From Rhodospirillales bacterium (GTDB lineage: Bacteria; Pseudomonadota; Alphaproteobacteria; Dongiales; Dongiaceae): a DNA stretch of 64,000 nucleotides. The stretch is taken from contig VFKA01000025.1 in NCBI GenBank assembly GCA_009885795.1, forward strand, positions 1 to 64,000. The letters are read 5' to 3'. The notes under the pieces were generated by a model. It was not told the DNA's origin. It did not search any database and saw nothing but the letters and a program-made list of their open reading frames with translations. Of the stretch, positions 12,319 through 20,835 are shown piece after piece. The first letter of the stretch is position 1. Every line of letters starts with the position of its first letter. Position numbers and translations under genes: made by a program.

Positions 12319-12726
12319 TTATCGCAGCAGGTCGACGGTGCGCTGGAGCATGCCGCGCGCGGCCTCGAGTACTTTCATGTTCGCCTCGTAGCTGCGCTGG
12401 GCCTCCCGCATGTCGGTGATTTCGATGAGCGAGTTCACGTTCGGCATTTTGACATAACCCGTGGCATCGGCCGCCGGGTGGTTCGGATCGAAGTCCTTCT
12501 CGAACTCCCCGTCATCGGTGACGACCTTGTCGACTTGCACCGTCACCATGCCGAGCTGGCGGTCGAGCGCGTTCTTGAACGTGACCATCTTGCGCCGGTA
12601 CGGATCGCCGCCCGGCTCGGTGCCGGTGGAGTTCGCGTTCGCCATGTTCTCGGCGACGATGCGCAGGCGAAAGCCTTGCGCCCGCATGCCCGCCGCCGCG
12701 ATGTACAGAGTTTCGGTGAGATCCAT
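12319..12726 (-). CDS. flgC: Flagellar proximal rod protein FlgC
   Basis: A 135-residue rod protein. The N-terminal SAAGMRAQGFRL-like block and AENMANANSTGT (FlgC/FlgB type ANxxT motif) and the C-terminal helix (DMREAQRSYEANMKVLEAA) are intact. It has no signal peptide because it is exported by the flagellar type III system. It starts 26 bp after flgB. Confidence 0.97.
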   Translation of the reverse strand: MDLTETLYIAAAGMRAQGFRLRIVAENMANANSTGTEPGGDPYRRKMVTFKNALDRQLGMVTVQVDKVVTDDGEFEKDFDPNHPAADATGYVKMPNVNSLIEITDMREAQRSYEANMKVLEAARGMLQRTVDLLR

Positions 12727-12752
12727 GGGTCAATCGTTCCTATTGGGCCGCG

Positions 12753-13160
12753 TCACTGCGGCGTGCGCCCGAGCGCCGTGCGGATCATGTCCAAATGCTT
12801 GCGGTAGAGGTTGGCCGCCATCTGATATTCCATCTGCGTCTCGGCCACCTTCATCAGTTCGTCCTCGATGCCGACCGAGTTTCCGTTGGGCGAGAATTCG
12901 TGGCTCGTACCGTCGATCAGCGCCGCCCGTTGCGCGCCACCCGGCGCGTTGGCCCCGAAATGCCCGGCATCGGTCGCGACCGGCTTTAGCGCGAGGGTCT
13001 GGCCCAGCGCCTCGCGGAAGGCCAGCGGCTTCAGATCGCGCGGCGCGTACCCAGGCGTGTCGGCGTTGGCGATGTTTTGCGCCAGGACTTCCTGACGCTG
13101 GCCCAGCCACGCCATGCGATCGATGATGCGCTGAAAGAGCGGGATGCTTCTAAGGTCCAT
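12753..13160 (-). CDS. flgB: Flagellar proximal rod protein FlgB
   Basis: A 135-residue rod protein, first gene of the leftward flagellar run. It has the AQNIANADTPGY motif and a C-terminal coiled helix (ETQMEYQMAANLYRKHLDMIR). I start at the ATG at 13160 (MDLRSIPLF), the usual FlgB N-terminus; the frame is open for 15 more codons upstream without support. A full CtrA box lies 72-86 bp before this start, so CtrA control is likely, with CckA encoded at the end of the same gene run. Confidence 0.96.
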   Translation of the reverse strand: MDLRSIPLFQRIIDRMAWLGQRQEVLAQNIANADTPGYAPRDLKPLAFREALGQTLALKPVATDAGHFGANAPGGAQRAALIDGTSHEFSPNGNSVGIEDELMKVAETQMEYQMAANLYRKHLDMIRTALGRTPQ

Positions 13161-13231
13161 GCGGGTCCGGTTGGTTGGAACGGATTCGGCCCCCCCCGAA
13201 TCCATGCCGCCCGACTATCGCGCCGGCGCCG

Positions 13232-13246
13232 TTAACACCCGGTTAA
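13232..13246 (-). promoter_or_regulatory. CtrA-binding box upstream of flgB
   Basis: The site reads TTAA-CCGGGTG-TTAA on the minus strand (followed by C), a perfect match to the CtrA consensus TTAA-N7-TTAA(C). TTAA is rare in such GC-rich DNA. Placement 72-86 bp before flgB fits activation of the flagellar operon. Confidence 0.78.
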
Positions 13247-13408
13247 GACCGTGACATTTGCCTCGAATGCCACCGATCGCGGGACTAGGCGTCGTCGGCT
13301 TATAATCGACCTGCCGCTCCACCGGCTCGTCCGCGCCCAGCGCCTTGCAAGGCGGATGATCGCTGACCGGCGGATCGGGCGTCCCCAAGGCGTGCAGGCG
13401 ATAGGAAA

Positions 13409-13495
13409 ATTGATAGAAAATGGGGCCGGAGTCGATTATTCTCGAATAAATCTACTCTGATTCCATTTATTTTTTTCCCATTTTCTCATTCAAGC
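13409..13495. repeat. A/T-rich imperfect inverted repeat with inner palindrome
   Basis: AGAAAATGGG (13415-13424) pairs perfectly with CCCATTTTCT (13477-13486). The outer bases TTGA and TCAA extend the match with a small offset. Inside the loop lies a palindrome, TTATTC-TC-GAATAA (13436-13449). The element sits just before the cupin gene and could be an operator, a leader structure or a very small inserted element. Confidence 0.5.
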
Positions 13496-13514
13496 TTGAC
13501 GAGGACTCAGCCCC

Positions 13515-13826
13515 ATGCCGACCCCCGACAAGACCCGCCCGCCGGCGCAATCGACCGTGCAAGTCGAGAATGACCGCGTGCGCGTCACCGAATGGCGATT
13601 TCCAATCGGCACCGCCACCGGCTGGCACCGCCATGGCTTCGATTACGTCGTCGTGCCGATGACGACCGGCACGCTCGCGATCGACGACGGCAAGGAAATC
13701 AAGAAGGTCGAGCTGACCGCCGGGCGATCCTATTTCCGTCCCATCGGCGTCGAGCATGACGTGATCAACGCCAGCGCCCACGAATTCGTGTTCGTGGAGG
13801 TCGAGTTCAAGACACCGGCGCGATGA
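13515..13826 (+). CDS. Small cupin-domain protein
   Basis: A 103-residue single-domain cupin. The first cupin motif is recognisable as GWHRHGFDYVVVPMTTG, with two histidines and a downstream glycine; the second is weaker (YFRPIGVEHDVIN) but supplies another histidine. Such proteins are usually metal-binding and may be enzymes or sensors; the substrate is unknown. A GAGGAC ribosome site precedes the ATG. The stop overlaps the RNase R start by 4 bp (ATGA), so the two are translated together. Confidence 0.85.
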   Translation: MPTPDKTRPPAQSTVQVENDRVRVTEWRFPIGTATGWHRHGFDYVVVPMTTGTLAIDDGKEIKKVELTAGRSYFRPIGVEHDVINASAHEFVFVEVEFKTPAR

Positions 13827-16087
13827 GCGGGCGCCGCAAGGGCAAGGCGCCGCTCCCCGGCAAAGCGGAGATCCTCGCCTTCATTCGAGGCAGCCCGACG
13901 CCGGTCGGCAAGCGCGAAGTGGCGCGCGCCTTCCAGATCGCCGGACCCGATCGCATCGCCTTGAAGGCGATCATGAAGGACCTGGCACAAGAAGGGGAGA
14001 TCGGCCATCCGCGCCGGCGCCCCACCCAAGCGCCGGGCCGGCTTCCCGACATGGCGGTGGTCGAGGTGACCGGCATCGATTCCGATGGCGAGGTATTGGC
14101 CCGCCCCGTCATCTGGACGGCGGAGCGGCCGCCGCCGCCGATTTATCTGGCATCGGACCGCCTGGGCACGCCCGCGCTGGCAAAAGGCGACCGCGTGCTG
14201 GCGAGCCTCAGGCGCGGTCGCGAGGGCGCTTACGAAGCCAAAGTCATCCGCCGTGTCGCCGGCGAACCCAAGCGCGTCATCGGCCTCCTCGAGCCGGGCG
14301 GGCGGTTGCGGCCCACCGATCGGCGGGTGAAGGCCGACTACCGCGTCGCCGAGCACGACCGCGGCGATGCACTTGTCGGCGAGTTGGTGCTGGCCGACGT
14401 GCTGCATACCCATCGCCTGGGCGCTTTGCAGGCGCGCGTGGTCGAGCGCCTGGGCCCGCTCGATTCGCCCCGCGCCATCAGCCTGATCTCGCTCCACGAG
14501 CATGACATTCCGGTCGAGTTCGGCGCCGAGGCTCTGGCCCAAGCCGGGGCCGCGCAACCGGTCGCGCTGGGCGCGCGGACCGATCTGCGCGCGCTGCCGC
14601 TGGTCACCATCGATGGCGCCGATGCGCGCGATTTCGACGACGCGGTCTGGGCCGGCGCCGATGACGACGCCGCCAACGCCGGCGGGTTCAAGATCGTGGT
14701 CGCCATCGCCGATGTCGCCTGGTACGTGCGGCCCGGCGATGCCCTCGACCGCGAAGCCTATCGGCGCGGCAACTCGGTCTACTTCCCCGACCGCGCGGTC
14801 CCGATGCTGCCCGAGAAACTATCGAACGATCTCTGCTCGCTCCGCCCGGGCGAAGACCGCGCTTGCCTCGCGGTCGAGATGCGCATCGACCGCGAGGGCC
14901 GCAAGCGCCACCACAGCTTCGTCCGCGGCCTGATGCGCTCGGCCGCGCGCCTCACCTACGACCAGACGCAGACGGCGCGCGACGGCCAGCCCGACGACAC
15001 GACCGGACCGCTCCTGGAGCCGGTCATCGCCCCGCTCTATCGCGCCTTCGACGCCCTTCTCGGCGCGCGATTGAAGCGCGGCACGCTCGATCTCGACATT
15101 CCCGAGCGCCAGGTCATCCTCGACGATGCCGGCAAGGTCGCGGCGATCCGCCCGCGCCAGCGCTGGGACAGCCACCGCCTGATCGAGGAATTCATGATCG
15201 CCGCCAACGTCGCGGCCGCCGAGGAGCTCGAAGCACGCCGCCAGCCCTGCCTATACCGGGTGCACGACGCGCCCGACCCGGTGAAGATCGAAGCCCTGCG
15301 CGAGTTCCTCGAGACCCTCGACCTCCGCCTCGCGCGCGGCCAGGTGATGCGCCCGGTTCTGTTCGCGCGCCTGCTCGAAAAGGCCGCCGGCACGCCCCAT
15401 GCCGCGATGGTGAACGAACTCGTGTTGCGCAGCCAGTCGCAGGCCGTCTATAGCCCTAGGAACATCGGCCATTTCGGATTGGCGCTGACGCGCTATTGCC
15501 ATTTTACCTCGCCGATCCGCCGCTACGCCGATCTCCTTGTGCACCGGGCTCTGGTTGCCGGGCTCGCCGTCGACGACGGCAGCCTGCCGCGCGACGCGGT
15601 CGCGCAATTTGTCGATATCGGCGAACATGTATCGGCCACCGAACGGCGGGCCGCCGCCGCCGAACGGGCCGCGGTCGATCGGTTCGCGGCCTCCTACCTC
15701 GCCGCCCGCGTCGGCAAGATCGAGCGCGGCCGTGTCACCGGCGTCACCCGTTTCGGCCTGTTCGTGCGCCTCGCGGACAGCGGCGCCGACGGCCTGGTTC
15801 CGATAAGCACGCTGGGCGACGACTATTACGAGCACGATGAGCGTCGCCATGTGCTCGTCGGCCGGCGCTGGGGCACCCGTTTCGCCCTCGGCGAACCGGT
15901 CTGGGTTCTCATCGTCGACGTGGCGCCGCTGACGGGAGGGATCGTGCTGCGGCTGGTCGACTCCGAGGATGCAAAGGCGAAAACGCCCGCCGCGGCGGTC
16001 GAAAAACCGAAGACCCGCCCGCATCGGGCCGGCCCGGAACGCCACGGTCCGGCCGGTCGCGGGCGGAAAGGCAGGCGGCGCGGTTGA
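13823..16087 (+). CDS. rnr: Ribonuclease R
   Basis: A 754-residue 3'-5' exoribonuclease that degrades structured RNA. Order: an N-terminal winged-helix/OB region (a cold-shock-like part after about residue 70), an RNB catalytic domain with DARDFDDAVW (metal-binding aspartates) and the HFTSPIRRYADLLVHR signature, an S1 RNA-binding domain (GRVTGVTRFGLFVRL), then a basic tail rich in Lys and Arg. Length matches the family. It overlaps the cupin gene upstream. Confidence 0.97.
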   Translation: MSGRRKGKAPLPGKAEILAFIRGSPTPVGKREVARAFQIAGPDRIALKAIMKDLAQEGEIGHPRRRPTQAPGRLPDMAVVEVTGIDSDGEVLARPVIWTAERPPPPIYLASDRLGTPALAKGDRVLASLRRGREGAYEAKVIRRVAGEPKRVIGLLEPGGRLRPTDRRVKADYRVAEHDRGDALVGELVLADVLHTHRLGALQARVVERLGPLDSPRAISLISLHEHDIPVEFGAEALAQAGAAQPVALGARTDLRALPLVTIDGADARDFDDAVWAGADDDAANAGGFKIVVAIADVAWYVRPGDALDREAYRRGNSVYFPDRAVPMLPEKLSNDLCSLRPGEDRACLAVEMRIDREGRKRHHSFVRGLMRSAARLTYDQTQTARDGQPDDTTGPLLEPVIAPLYRAFDALLGARLKRGTLDLDIPERQVILDDAGKVAAIRPRQRWDSHRLIEEFMIAANVAAAEELEARRQPCLYRVHDAPDPVKIEALREFLETLDLRLARGQVMRPVLFARLLEKAAGTPHAAMVNELVLRSQSQAVYSPRNIGHFGLALTRYCHFTSPIRRYADLLVHRALVAGLAVDDGSLPRDAVAQFVDIGEHVSATERRAAAAERAAVDRFAASYLAARVGKIERGRVTGVTRFGLFVRLADSGADGLVPISTLGDDYYEHDERRHVLVGRRWGTRFALGEPVWVLIVDVAPLTGGIVLRLVDSEDAKAKTPAAAVEKPKTRPHRAGPERHGPAGRGRKGRRRG

Positions 16088-16140
16088 TGCCACCCACCGA
16101 TCATTTTACCTATGCGCGAATTCTGTTACCGTGCGCGCCC

Positions 16141-17772
16141 ATGACCAGCCAAACAAGTTGGATTTTCCGGCCGATCGGCTCCGGTCGAGGCCGACCGAAC
16201 CGCATCGCTTGGCCTCGCCTGGTCGGGCAGGCGTTCGCGTTTCTGGTTCTCGCGGGCTGCGCCTCGCGCGATTCGGCCCAATCCGGCATGGCCGAGCGCG
16301 AAAGCGAGGCCCAGGAGATGTTCGTGACCGGCTACGAGCAAATCGAGTCGGTCTACATCGAACCGGTCGACATGTCGGCGATGGCTCGCGCCGGATTGAC
16401 GCGGCTTGCCACGCTCGACCAGAACATAGCCGTCAGCGAACGCCCCGGACAGATCCTCATCCTGTCCGGCGGCAAGGTGGCGCGATCGATCGCCATGCCG
16501 GATGGCGGCGATGCCGAGGCCTGGGGCGAGCTGACGGCCGAGGCGGTCGGCGCGGCGCGGGTCGCGTCGCCCACCTTGCGCAACGCGACCAATGAAGCCG
16601 TGTTCGAGGTGGTGTTCGATGGCATGGTGACCGAGCTCGATTCCTTCTCCCGCTATGCCGGCACCGAGGACGCCGCCGAAAACCGCGCATCGCGCGAGGG
16701 CTTCGGCGGCATCGGCGTGCGCATCTCGGTCGAGAACGGCGAGGTCCGGGTGCTGTCGGTCATGCACTACACGCCGGCGGAGCGGGCCGGATTGGCGTCA
16801 AACGACATAATCGCCGAAGTCGATGCCAGGCCGATCGGCGGCCTGGAGCAGGAGGACGTCGTCGAATTGTTGCGCGGGCCCGTGGGCAGCAAGGTGGCGG
16901 TCACGATTCTGCGGGGCGAGCCGCGGCAACGATTGATCGTGGAACTCGTTCGCGCCCACGTCGTGCCTGAGACCGTGACCTACAAGCGCGAGGGCAATGT
17001 CGGGTACCTGCGAATCTTCAGCTTCAATCAAGAGACCGCCGACAGCCTGCGGAAAGAGATCGACAAGGCTCGGGACGAGATCGGCCCCCAGCTCAAGGGC
17101 TACGTGCTCGATCTGCGCGGCAACCCCGGCGGCCTCTTGGATCAGGCGGTGGCCGTGTCCGACCTGTTCCTGGAGGAGGGGCGGGTCGTGTCGACTCACG
17201 GCCGGCATCCCGACAGCCATCAGTATTTCGAAGCGTCGAGCGGGGACGTGAGCGAGGGGCGCCCGATCGTGGTCCTCATCAACGGCGATTCGGCTTCGGC
17301 CGCGGAAATCGTCGCCGCCGCCCTTCAAGACGATGACCGGGCGGTCATCGTCGGCAGCAACTCCTACGGCAAGGGCACCGTGCAAACGGTTTTGCGAATG
17401 CCCAATGAAGGCGAGTTGACATTGACCTGGGCGCGCTTCCATGCCCCGTCGGGCTACACGCTCAATCATCTGGGCGTTCTGCCGACCATCTGCGCGCGCA
17501 ACGCCGCCAATGACAGCGACGTGGGCGCGCTCGTCCAAGAGCTGCGCGGCGGCAGGCTCCCGCCCATCCCCACGGCGGCGCGCAACAGCGTCGATCCCGC
17601 CAACACCAAGGCGCTCGACGAGCTGCGCAAGACATGCCCGACGCGCCAGGAGGAGAGCGAGAGCGACTTGGCGCTCGCCCTGCGGATTCTCGATGAACCG
17701 GCGCTATACTCCCGCGCGCTGGCCTTGGCGACGCCGCGGGGTCTCGCGGCAGCGGCCGGAGCCAATCCCTGA
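16141..17772 (+). CDS. Lipoprotein S41-family carboxyl-terminal protease
   Basis: Predicted 543-residue envelope protease of the CtpA/Prc family. A signal peptide ends in a lipobox LAGC with C40, so it is probably membrane-anchored in the periplasm. A PDZ domain (about 180-260, starting GFGGIGVRIS) precedes the S41 domain. The likely catalytic dyad is S386 in NGDSASAAE and K411 in YGKGTVQ, 25 residues apart as in E. coli Prc. I start at ATG 16141, which puts the lipobox at a normal distance; an ATG at 16087 overlaps the rnr stop (TGATG) but would bury the signal. Substrates are unknown. Confidence 0.9.
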   Translation: MTSQTSWIFRPIGSGRGRPNRIAWPRLVGQAFAFLVLAGCASRDSAQSGMAERESEAQEMFVTGYEQIESVYIEPVDMSAMARAGLTRLATLDQNIAVSERPGQILILSGGKVARSIAMPDGGDAEAWGELTAEAVGAARVASPTLRNATNEAVFEVVFDGMVTELDSFSRYAGTEDAAENRASREGFGGIGVRISVENGEVRVLSVMHYTPAERAGLASNDIIAEVDARPIGGLEQEDVVELLRGPVGSKVAVTILRGEPRQRLIVELVRAHVVPETVTYKREGNVGYLRIFSFNQETADSLRKEIDKARDEIGPQLKGYVLDLRGNPGGLLDQAVAVSDLFLEEGRVVSTHGRHPDSHQYFEASSGDVSEGRPIVVLINGDSASAAEIVAAALQDDDRAVIVGSNSYGKGTVQTVLRMPNEGELTLTWARFHAPSGYTLNHLGVLPTICARNAANDSDVGALVQELRGGRLPPIPTAARNSVDPANTKALDELRKTCPTRQEESESDLALALRILDEPALYSRALALATPRGLAAAAGANP

Positions 17773-17789
17773 CGCAGCGCGCGTCGCCG

Positions 17790-18446
17790 GTGCGTGCCGT
17801 CGATGCCGCCGGGCTGGTGCTGATCCGCGAGCGCGGCGGCGGGCCGGAAGTCCTTCTGGGCCGGCGCCACCCGGGCCACGGCTTTCTGCCCAACATCTAC
17901 GTCTTCCCCGGCGGCCGCGTCGATCCGGCCGACCGCCGATCGAGCGGCCATCCCGAGCGGTTTCACCCCGATCTCCTTCGCCGCTGGCCCGGCCCGCCCC
18001 AATCGGCGGCGGCCTTCGTCCGCGCCGCCATCCGCGAGACCTTCGAGGAGGCGGGCCTGTTGCTCGGTCGCAAGGCGCCGGCGGCGGCCCGGCCGGTTCC
18101 CGCCGGCCAGGTCTGGCGGGCCTTTCGCGAGCACGACCTCGTGCCGTCCTTCGCCGATGTTCGGTTCGTGTGCCGGGCCATTACGCCAACCTACTCGCCG
18201 CGCCGCTTCCACACGCGGTTCCTGCTCGCCGATGGGGCGCTGTGCAAGGGCGCCATCGGCGGCGATGGCGAGCTTGAAGACCTCGCCTGGTGGCCGCTCG
18301 ACAGGATTCCAGCACTTCGGCTCGTCGATGTGACGGAGTTCGTTCTTAACGAGGCCCTGGCGCTTTGGCGGGCGCGCGGCTCGAAGCCGCCGGCCCTGCT
18401 AAGTTACCGGGGCGATTGCGCCGTGGTGCGCCGAGCGCCGGCTTGA
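17790..18446 (+). CDS. Nudix hydrolase
   Basis: A 218-residue Nudix protein that probably hydrolyses a nucleoside-diphosphate-linked compound. The Nudix box is split: PGGRVDPAD near residue 40 and, after an insertion, REtfEEAGLLL near 82 supply the usual Glu ligands. This long-insert form resembles the NUDT19/CoA-pyrophosphatase-like group, but the substrate is uncertain. The only possible start in frame is GTG at 17790, 17 bp after the protease gene, with no clear ribosome site. It is probably cotranscribed with that protease. Confidence 0.86.
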   Translation: MRAVDAAGLVLIRERGGGPEVLLGRRHPGHGFLPNIYVFPGGRVDPADRRSSGHPERFHPDLLRRWPGPPQSAAAFVRAAIRETFEEAGLLLGRKAPAAARPVPAGQVWRAFREHDLVPSFADVRFVCRAITPTYSPRRFHTRFLLADGALCKGAIGGDGELEDLAWWPLDRIPALRLVDVTEFVLNEALALWRARGSKPPALLSYRGDCAVVRRAPA

Positions 18447-18470
18447 CACTCGGCGCCGGCCCTGTATGGT
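18443..18470 (+). promoter_or_regulatory. rpmG promoter
   Basis: A perfect -35 TTGACA (18443-18448) and a -10 TATGGT (18465-18470) are spaced by 16 bp. The promoter starts inside the Nudix stop codon region and lies about 33 bp before the rpmG ATG. It is the best sigma-70-type promoter I saw in the window. Confidence 0.72.
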
Positions 18471-18503
18471 CCCGGGCTTCCAAGTCGAACCGGGAAAAGT
18501 GTC

Positions 18504-18671
18504 ATGGCGAAGTCGAGCGTCGTACTCATAAAATTGGTCAGTAGCGCCGACACCGGCTATTACTACGTGACCAGGAAGAACCCGCGCACGTCGACGGAAA
18601 AGCTGGAATTCAAGAAATACGACCCGGTCGTGCGCAAGCACGTTGTCTTCAAGGAATCGAAGATAAAGTAG
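18504..18671 (+). CDS. rpmG: 50S ribosomal protein L33
   Basis: A 55-residue protein ([14 protein letters not shown]...[11 protein letters not shown]...[15 protein letters not shown]). The family pattern of L33 is clear, including TRKNPR and KKYDP. No zinc-binding cysteines are present, so this is the Cys-free type common in proteobacteria. GGGAAAAG lies before the ATG, and a strong promoter precedes it. Confidence 0.97.
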   Translation: MAKSSVVLIKLVSSADTGYYYVTRKNPRTSTEKLEFKKYDPVVRKHVVFKESKIK

Positions 18672-18728
18672 GCCGTTTTCGGTCTGACCGAGCGCCGGTG
18701 GCCCCTCGGCTAATCCGTGTTCCATGAT

Positions 18729-18812
18729 CTGTCGCCCCGGCGAAAGCCGGGGCCCATGGCGCCCCCAACGAGGGACCGTCAAGATGGATACCGGCTTTCG
18801 CCGGTATGACAA
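18729..18812. repeat. CCGGCGAAAGCCGG palindromic repeat, copy 2
   Basis: About 84 bp starting CTGTC and ending ATGACA, with CCCCGGCGAAAGCCGGGG and ACCGGCTTTCGCCGGT hairpins. It lies in the convergent gap between rpmG and pleD, so it could also act as a two-way terminator, although no T-run is present. It is the same family as the element at 9485. Confidence 0.85.
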
Positions 18813-18861
18813 TGTAACGAGGAAGCCGGAAGCAGAGAATCCGGTCGGCGCGGTTCCGCCC

Positions 18862-20261
18862 TTACACCGCGGCGCGGCGCGGCTCCGTTTCAATTCGCGC
18901 TTGTTCCACCCTGTTTCGGCCACCATTCTTGGCGCGGTACATCGCGGTATCGGCCGCATTCAGGAGCGACTCCGGCGTGTCGTCGCCGAGCGTGCCGGCG
19001 ACCCCGATGCTCACGGTTACGGTAATCCCACCGGACTTGCCCCCGACGGCGATGGGTTCGGCGGCGATGCGCTGGCGAATTCGCTCGGCCACAAGCATCC
19101 CGCCCGCATCGTCGGTCCGCGGCATGACCACCACGAATTCCTCGCCGCCGTAGCGCGCCACCATGTCGGCGGCGCGTAAGTTAACCGCGGCGCGCTGCAC
19201 GACGGCCTTAAGAACCTCGTCGCCGGCGCCATGTCCGAAACTGTCGTTGATGGTCTTGAAGTGGTCGATGTCGAAGAGCGCCACGCTCAGCATTTGTCGA
19301 TCCCCCTTGGCCTGCTCCAACGATCGCGCCAAATGATCGGCGAGATAGCGGCGGTTGTAGACGCCGGTGAGGCCGTCGACCATGGCCAGAGAGAGGCCGG
19401 CGGCAACGTGATCGCGCAGCAGATTCTGGTACCGCCAACGCCGAACCTGGGTGCGGACGCGGGCGATCAGCTCGTTGCCGTCGACCGGTTTGACCAGGTA
19501 GTCGCTGATGCCGATATCGAGCGCCTTGGCCAGGCGGCCCATTTCCGATTCCTCGACGATCATGATGATCGGCACGTGGCGCGTGCGCGGTTGCGAGCGT
19601 AGTTGCGAGCACAGGCGCAACCCGTCCTCGCTTGCCGCCGCGATCCCGATGACGATGATGTCGACGCCCTCGGTCGCGGAGACCGCCAGCGCCTCGGCGC
19701 CGCTGCCAACCATGGTCGTTCGGTGTCCCTCGCCTTCGAGAACGCCGCGCGCGCGGGCCGCGGCCGGTCCCGGCGCCTGCACCAGCAGCAGGTGCGCCGG
19801 CGGCCCCTCCGCCTCCGGGTCGCCGCCATGGTTCGGCGGCATCCCGATGCCCTCGCCGGTGCCGACGCGCAGGCGCCACTCGTCCATCATGGTCTTCAGG
19901 CGCGCCAGAGATCGGACCCGCGCATAAAGGATCATGTCGTTGGCCGGCTTGGACAGAAAATCGTCGGCGCCTGCCTGCAACCCTTGAATCCGGCTGGCCG
20001 TGTCATTGAGCGCGGTCACCATGACCACGGGCACGTGCGCCGTCTTGGGATTGGCCTTGATGCGCCGGCACACCTCGAAACCGTCGAGAACCGGCATCAT
20101 GACATCGAGCAGCACCACGTCCGGCAAGTGCTGTTCGACCATCGACAGGGCTTGTTCGCCGCTGCCCGCGGTCAGGACCTCGAAGTACTCGGCCGACAGC
20201 TTGGCTTCGAGTACCTTGACGTTGATGGGAATGTCATCGACAACGGAACGCGAGCCGTCAT
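18862..20261 (-). pseudogene. pleD: pleD, diguanylate cyclase response regulator, apparent frameshift near the start
   Basis: PleD-type protein: receiver, second receiver-like domain, GGDEF domain with GGEEF (YGGEEFVVVMP), which makes c-di-GMP. The coding frame from 20142 lacks the start of receiver 1. The expected ATG is at 20261, 9 bp after divK, and begins MTARV. One base is missing at about 20245-20246; restoring it gives MTARVLVVDDIPINVKVL, the normal PleD N-terminus, and joins the downstream frame. As printed, translation from 20142 would lose the acidic pair of receiver 1, though the phospho-acceptor region (LLDVMMP) and the whole GGDEF domain remain. This is either a true lesion or a consensus error. 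Confidence 0.85.
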
Positions 20262-20269
20262 GGCGAAAT

Positions 20270-20698
20270 CTATGCTGGCGCGGCGAGAAGTCGTTCGACG
20301 GTTTTCAGGAAATGGGCCACCGAGATCGGCTTGGCGATGTAGGCTTCGCAACCGCCTTCGCGAATCTTCTCTTCGTCGCCCTTCATGGCGAAGGCGGTGA
20401 CCGCCACGACCGGGATCGAGCGCAGGTCATCGTCCTCTTTCAACCATTTCGTCACTTCGATGCCGGAGATTTCCGGCAGCTGGATGTCCATGAGGATGAG
20501 GTCGGGACGGTGCTGGCGCGCCATCTTGAGCGCCTCCATGCCGTCCTTGGTCTGCAGCACTTCGTACCCTTGCGCTTCCAGAAGATCGTGGAAGAGCTTC
20601 ATGTTGAGATCATTGTCCTCGACCACGAGGACTTTCGGGCGTGGGTGCCGCCGGCCGCGAGGAAAACTCGTTACCTTGCTATCGACTCTACTGCCCAT
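20270..20698 (-). CDS. divK: Response regulator DivK
   Basis: A 142-residue single-domain receiver that controls the DivJ/PleC-DivL-CckA pathway by protein contacts. The body ([21 protein letters not shown]...[16 protein letters not shown]...AYIAKPI) closely follows Caulobacter DivK, with the phospho-acceptor Asp in LMDIQLP and the KP lysine. The N-terminus is about 20 residues longer than usual, because the only start codon in frame is the ATG at 20698. It lies directly upstream of pleD, as in Caulobacter. Confidence 0.96.
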   Translation of the reverse strand: MGSRVDSKVTSFPRGRRHPRPKVLVVEDNDLNMKLFHDLLEAQGYEVLQTKDGMEALKMARQHRPDLILMDIQLPEISGIEVTKWLKEDDDLRSIPVVAVTAFAMKGDEEKIREGGCEAYIAKPISVAHFLKTVERLLAAPA

Positions 20699-20768
20699 GT
20701 CTGCCTCGCTGGTCCCCCGAACCGGACTTCCGCCGGCAAGAAGACGCTTGCCGTCCGACTTCTTTATC

Positions 20769-20809
20769 GAATAGCAAGAAATAGACCGATATCGTTAACG
20801 AATAGTAAG
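20769..20809. repeat. Short direct repeat between divK and the ROK kinase gene
   Basis: GAATAGCAAG (20769-20778) is repeated as GAATAGTAAG (20800-20809), 31 bp apart, in an A/T-rich divergent spacer that also contains GATATCGTTAAC. The spacing of about three helical turns could suit a regulator-binding pair for divK or the kinase gene. No known consensus is matched. Confidence 0.3.
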
Positions 20810-20835
20810 CAAGCGGTCGAAATTGGGGTCCAGGG

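Larger units (their letters stand above)
13161..13514. other. Divergent intergenic region between flgB and the cupin gene
   Basis: No gene is seen in these 354 bp. The flgB side is GC-rich and contains the CtrA box (13232-13246). The cupin side (about 13405-13495) is unusually A/T-rich and contains an imperfect inverted repeat and a short palindrome. The middle (13260-13400) shows nothing recognisable, and no tRNA or small protein was found. Confidence 0.6.

Noticed and set aside
20793-20809. Possible CtrA box in front of divK
   Set aside because: TTAAC is present but the partner at the right distance is CTTA; too weak to call.
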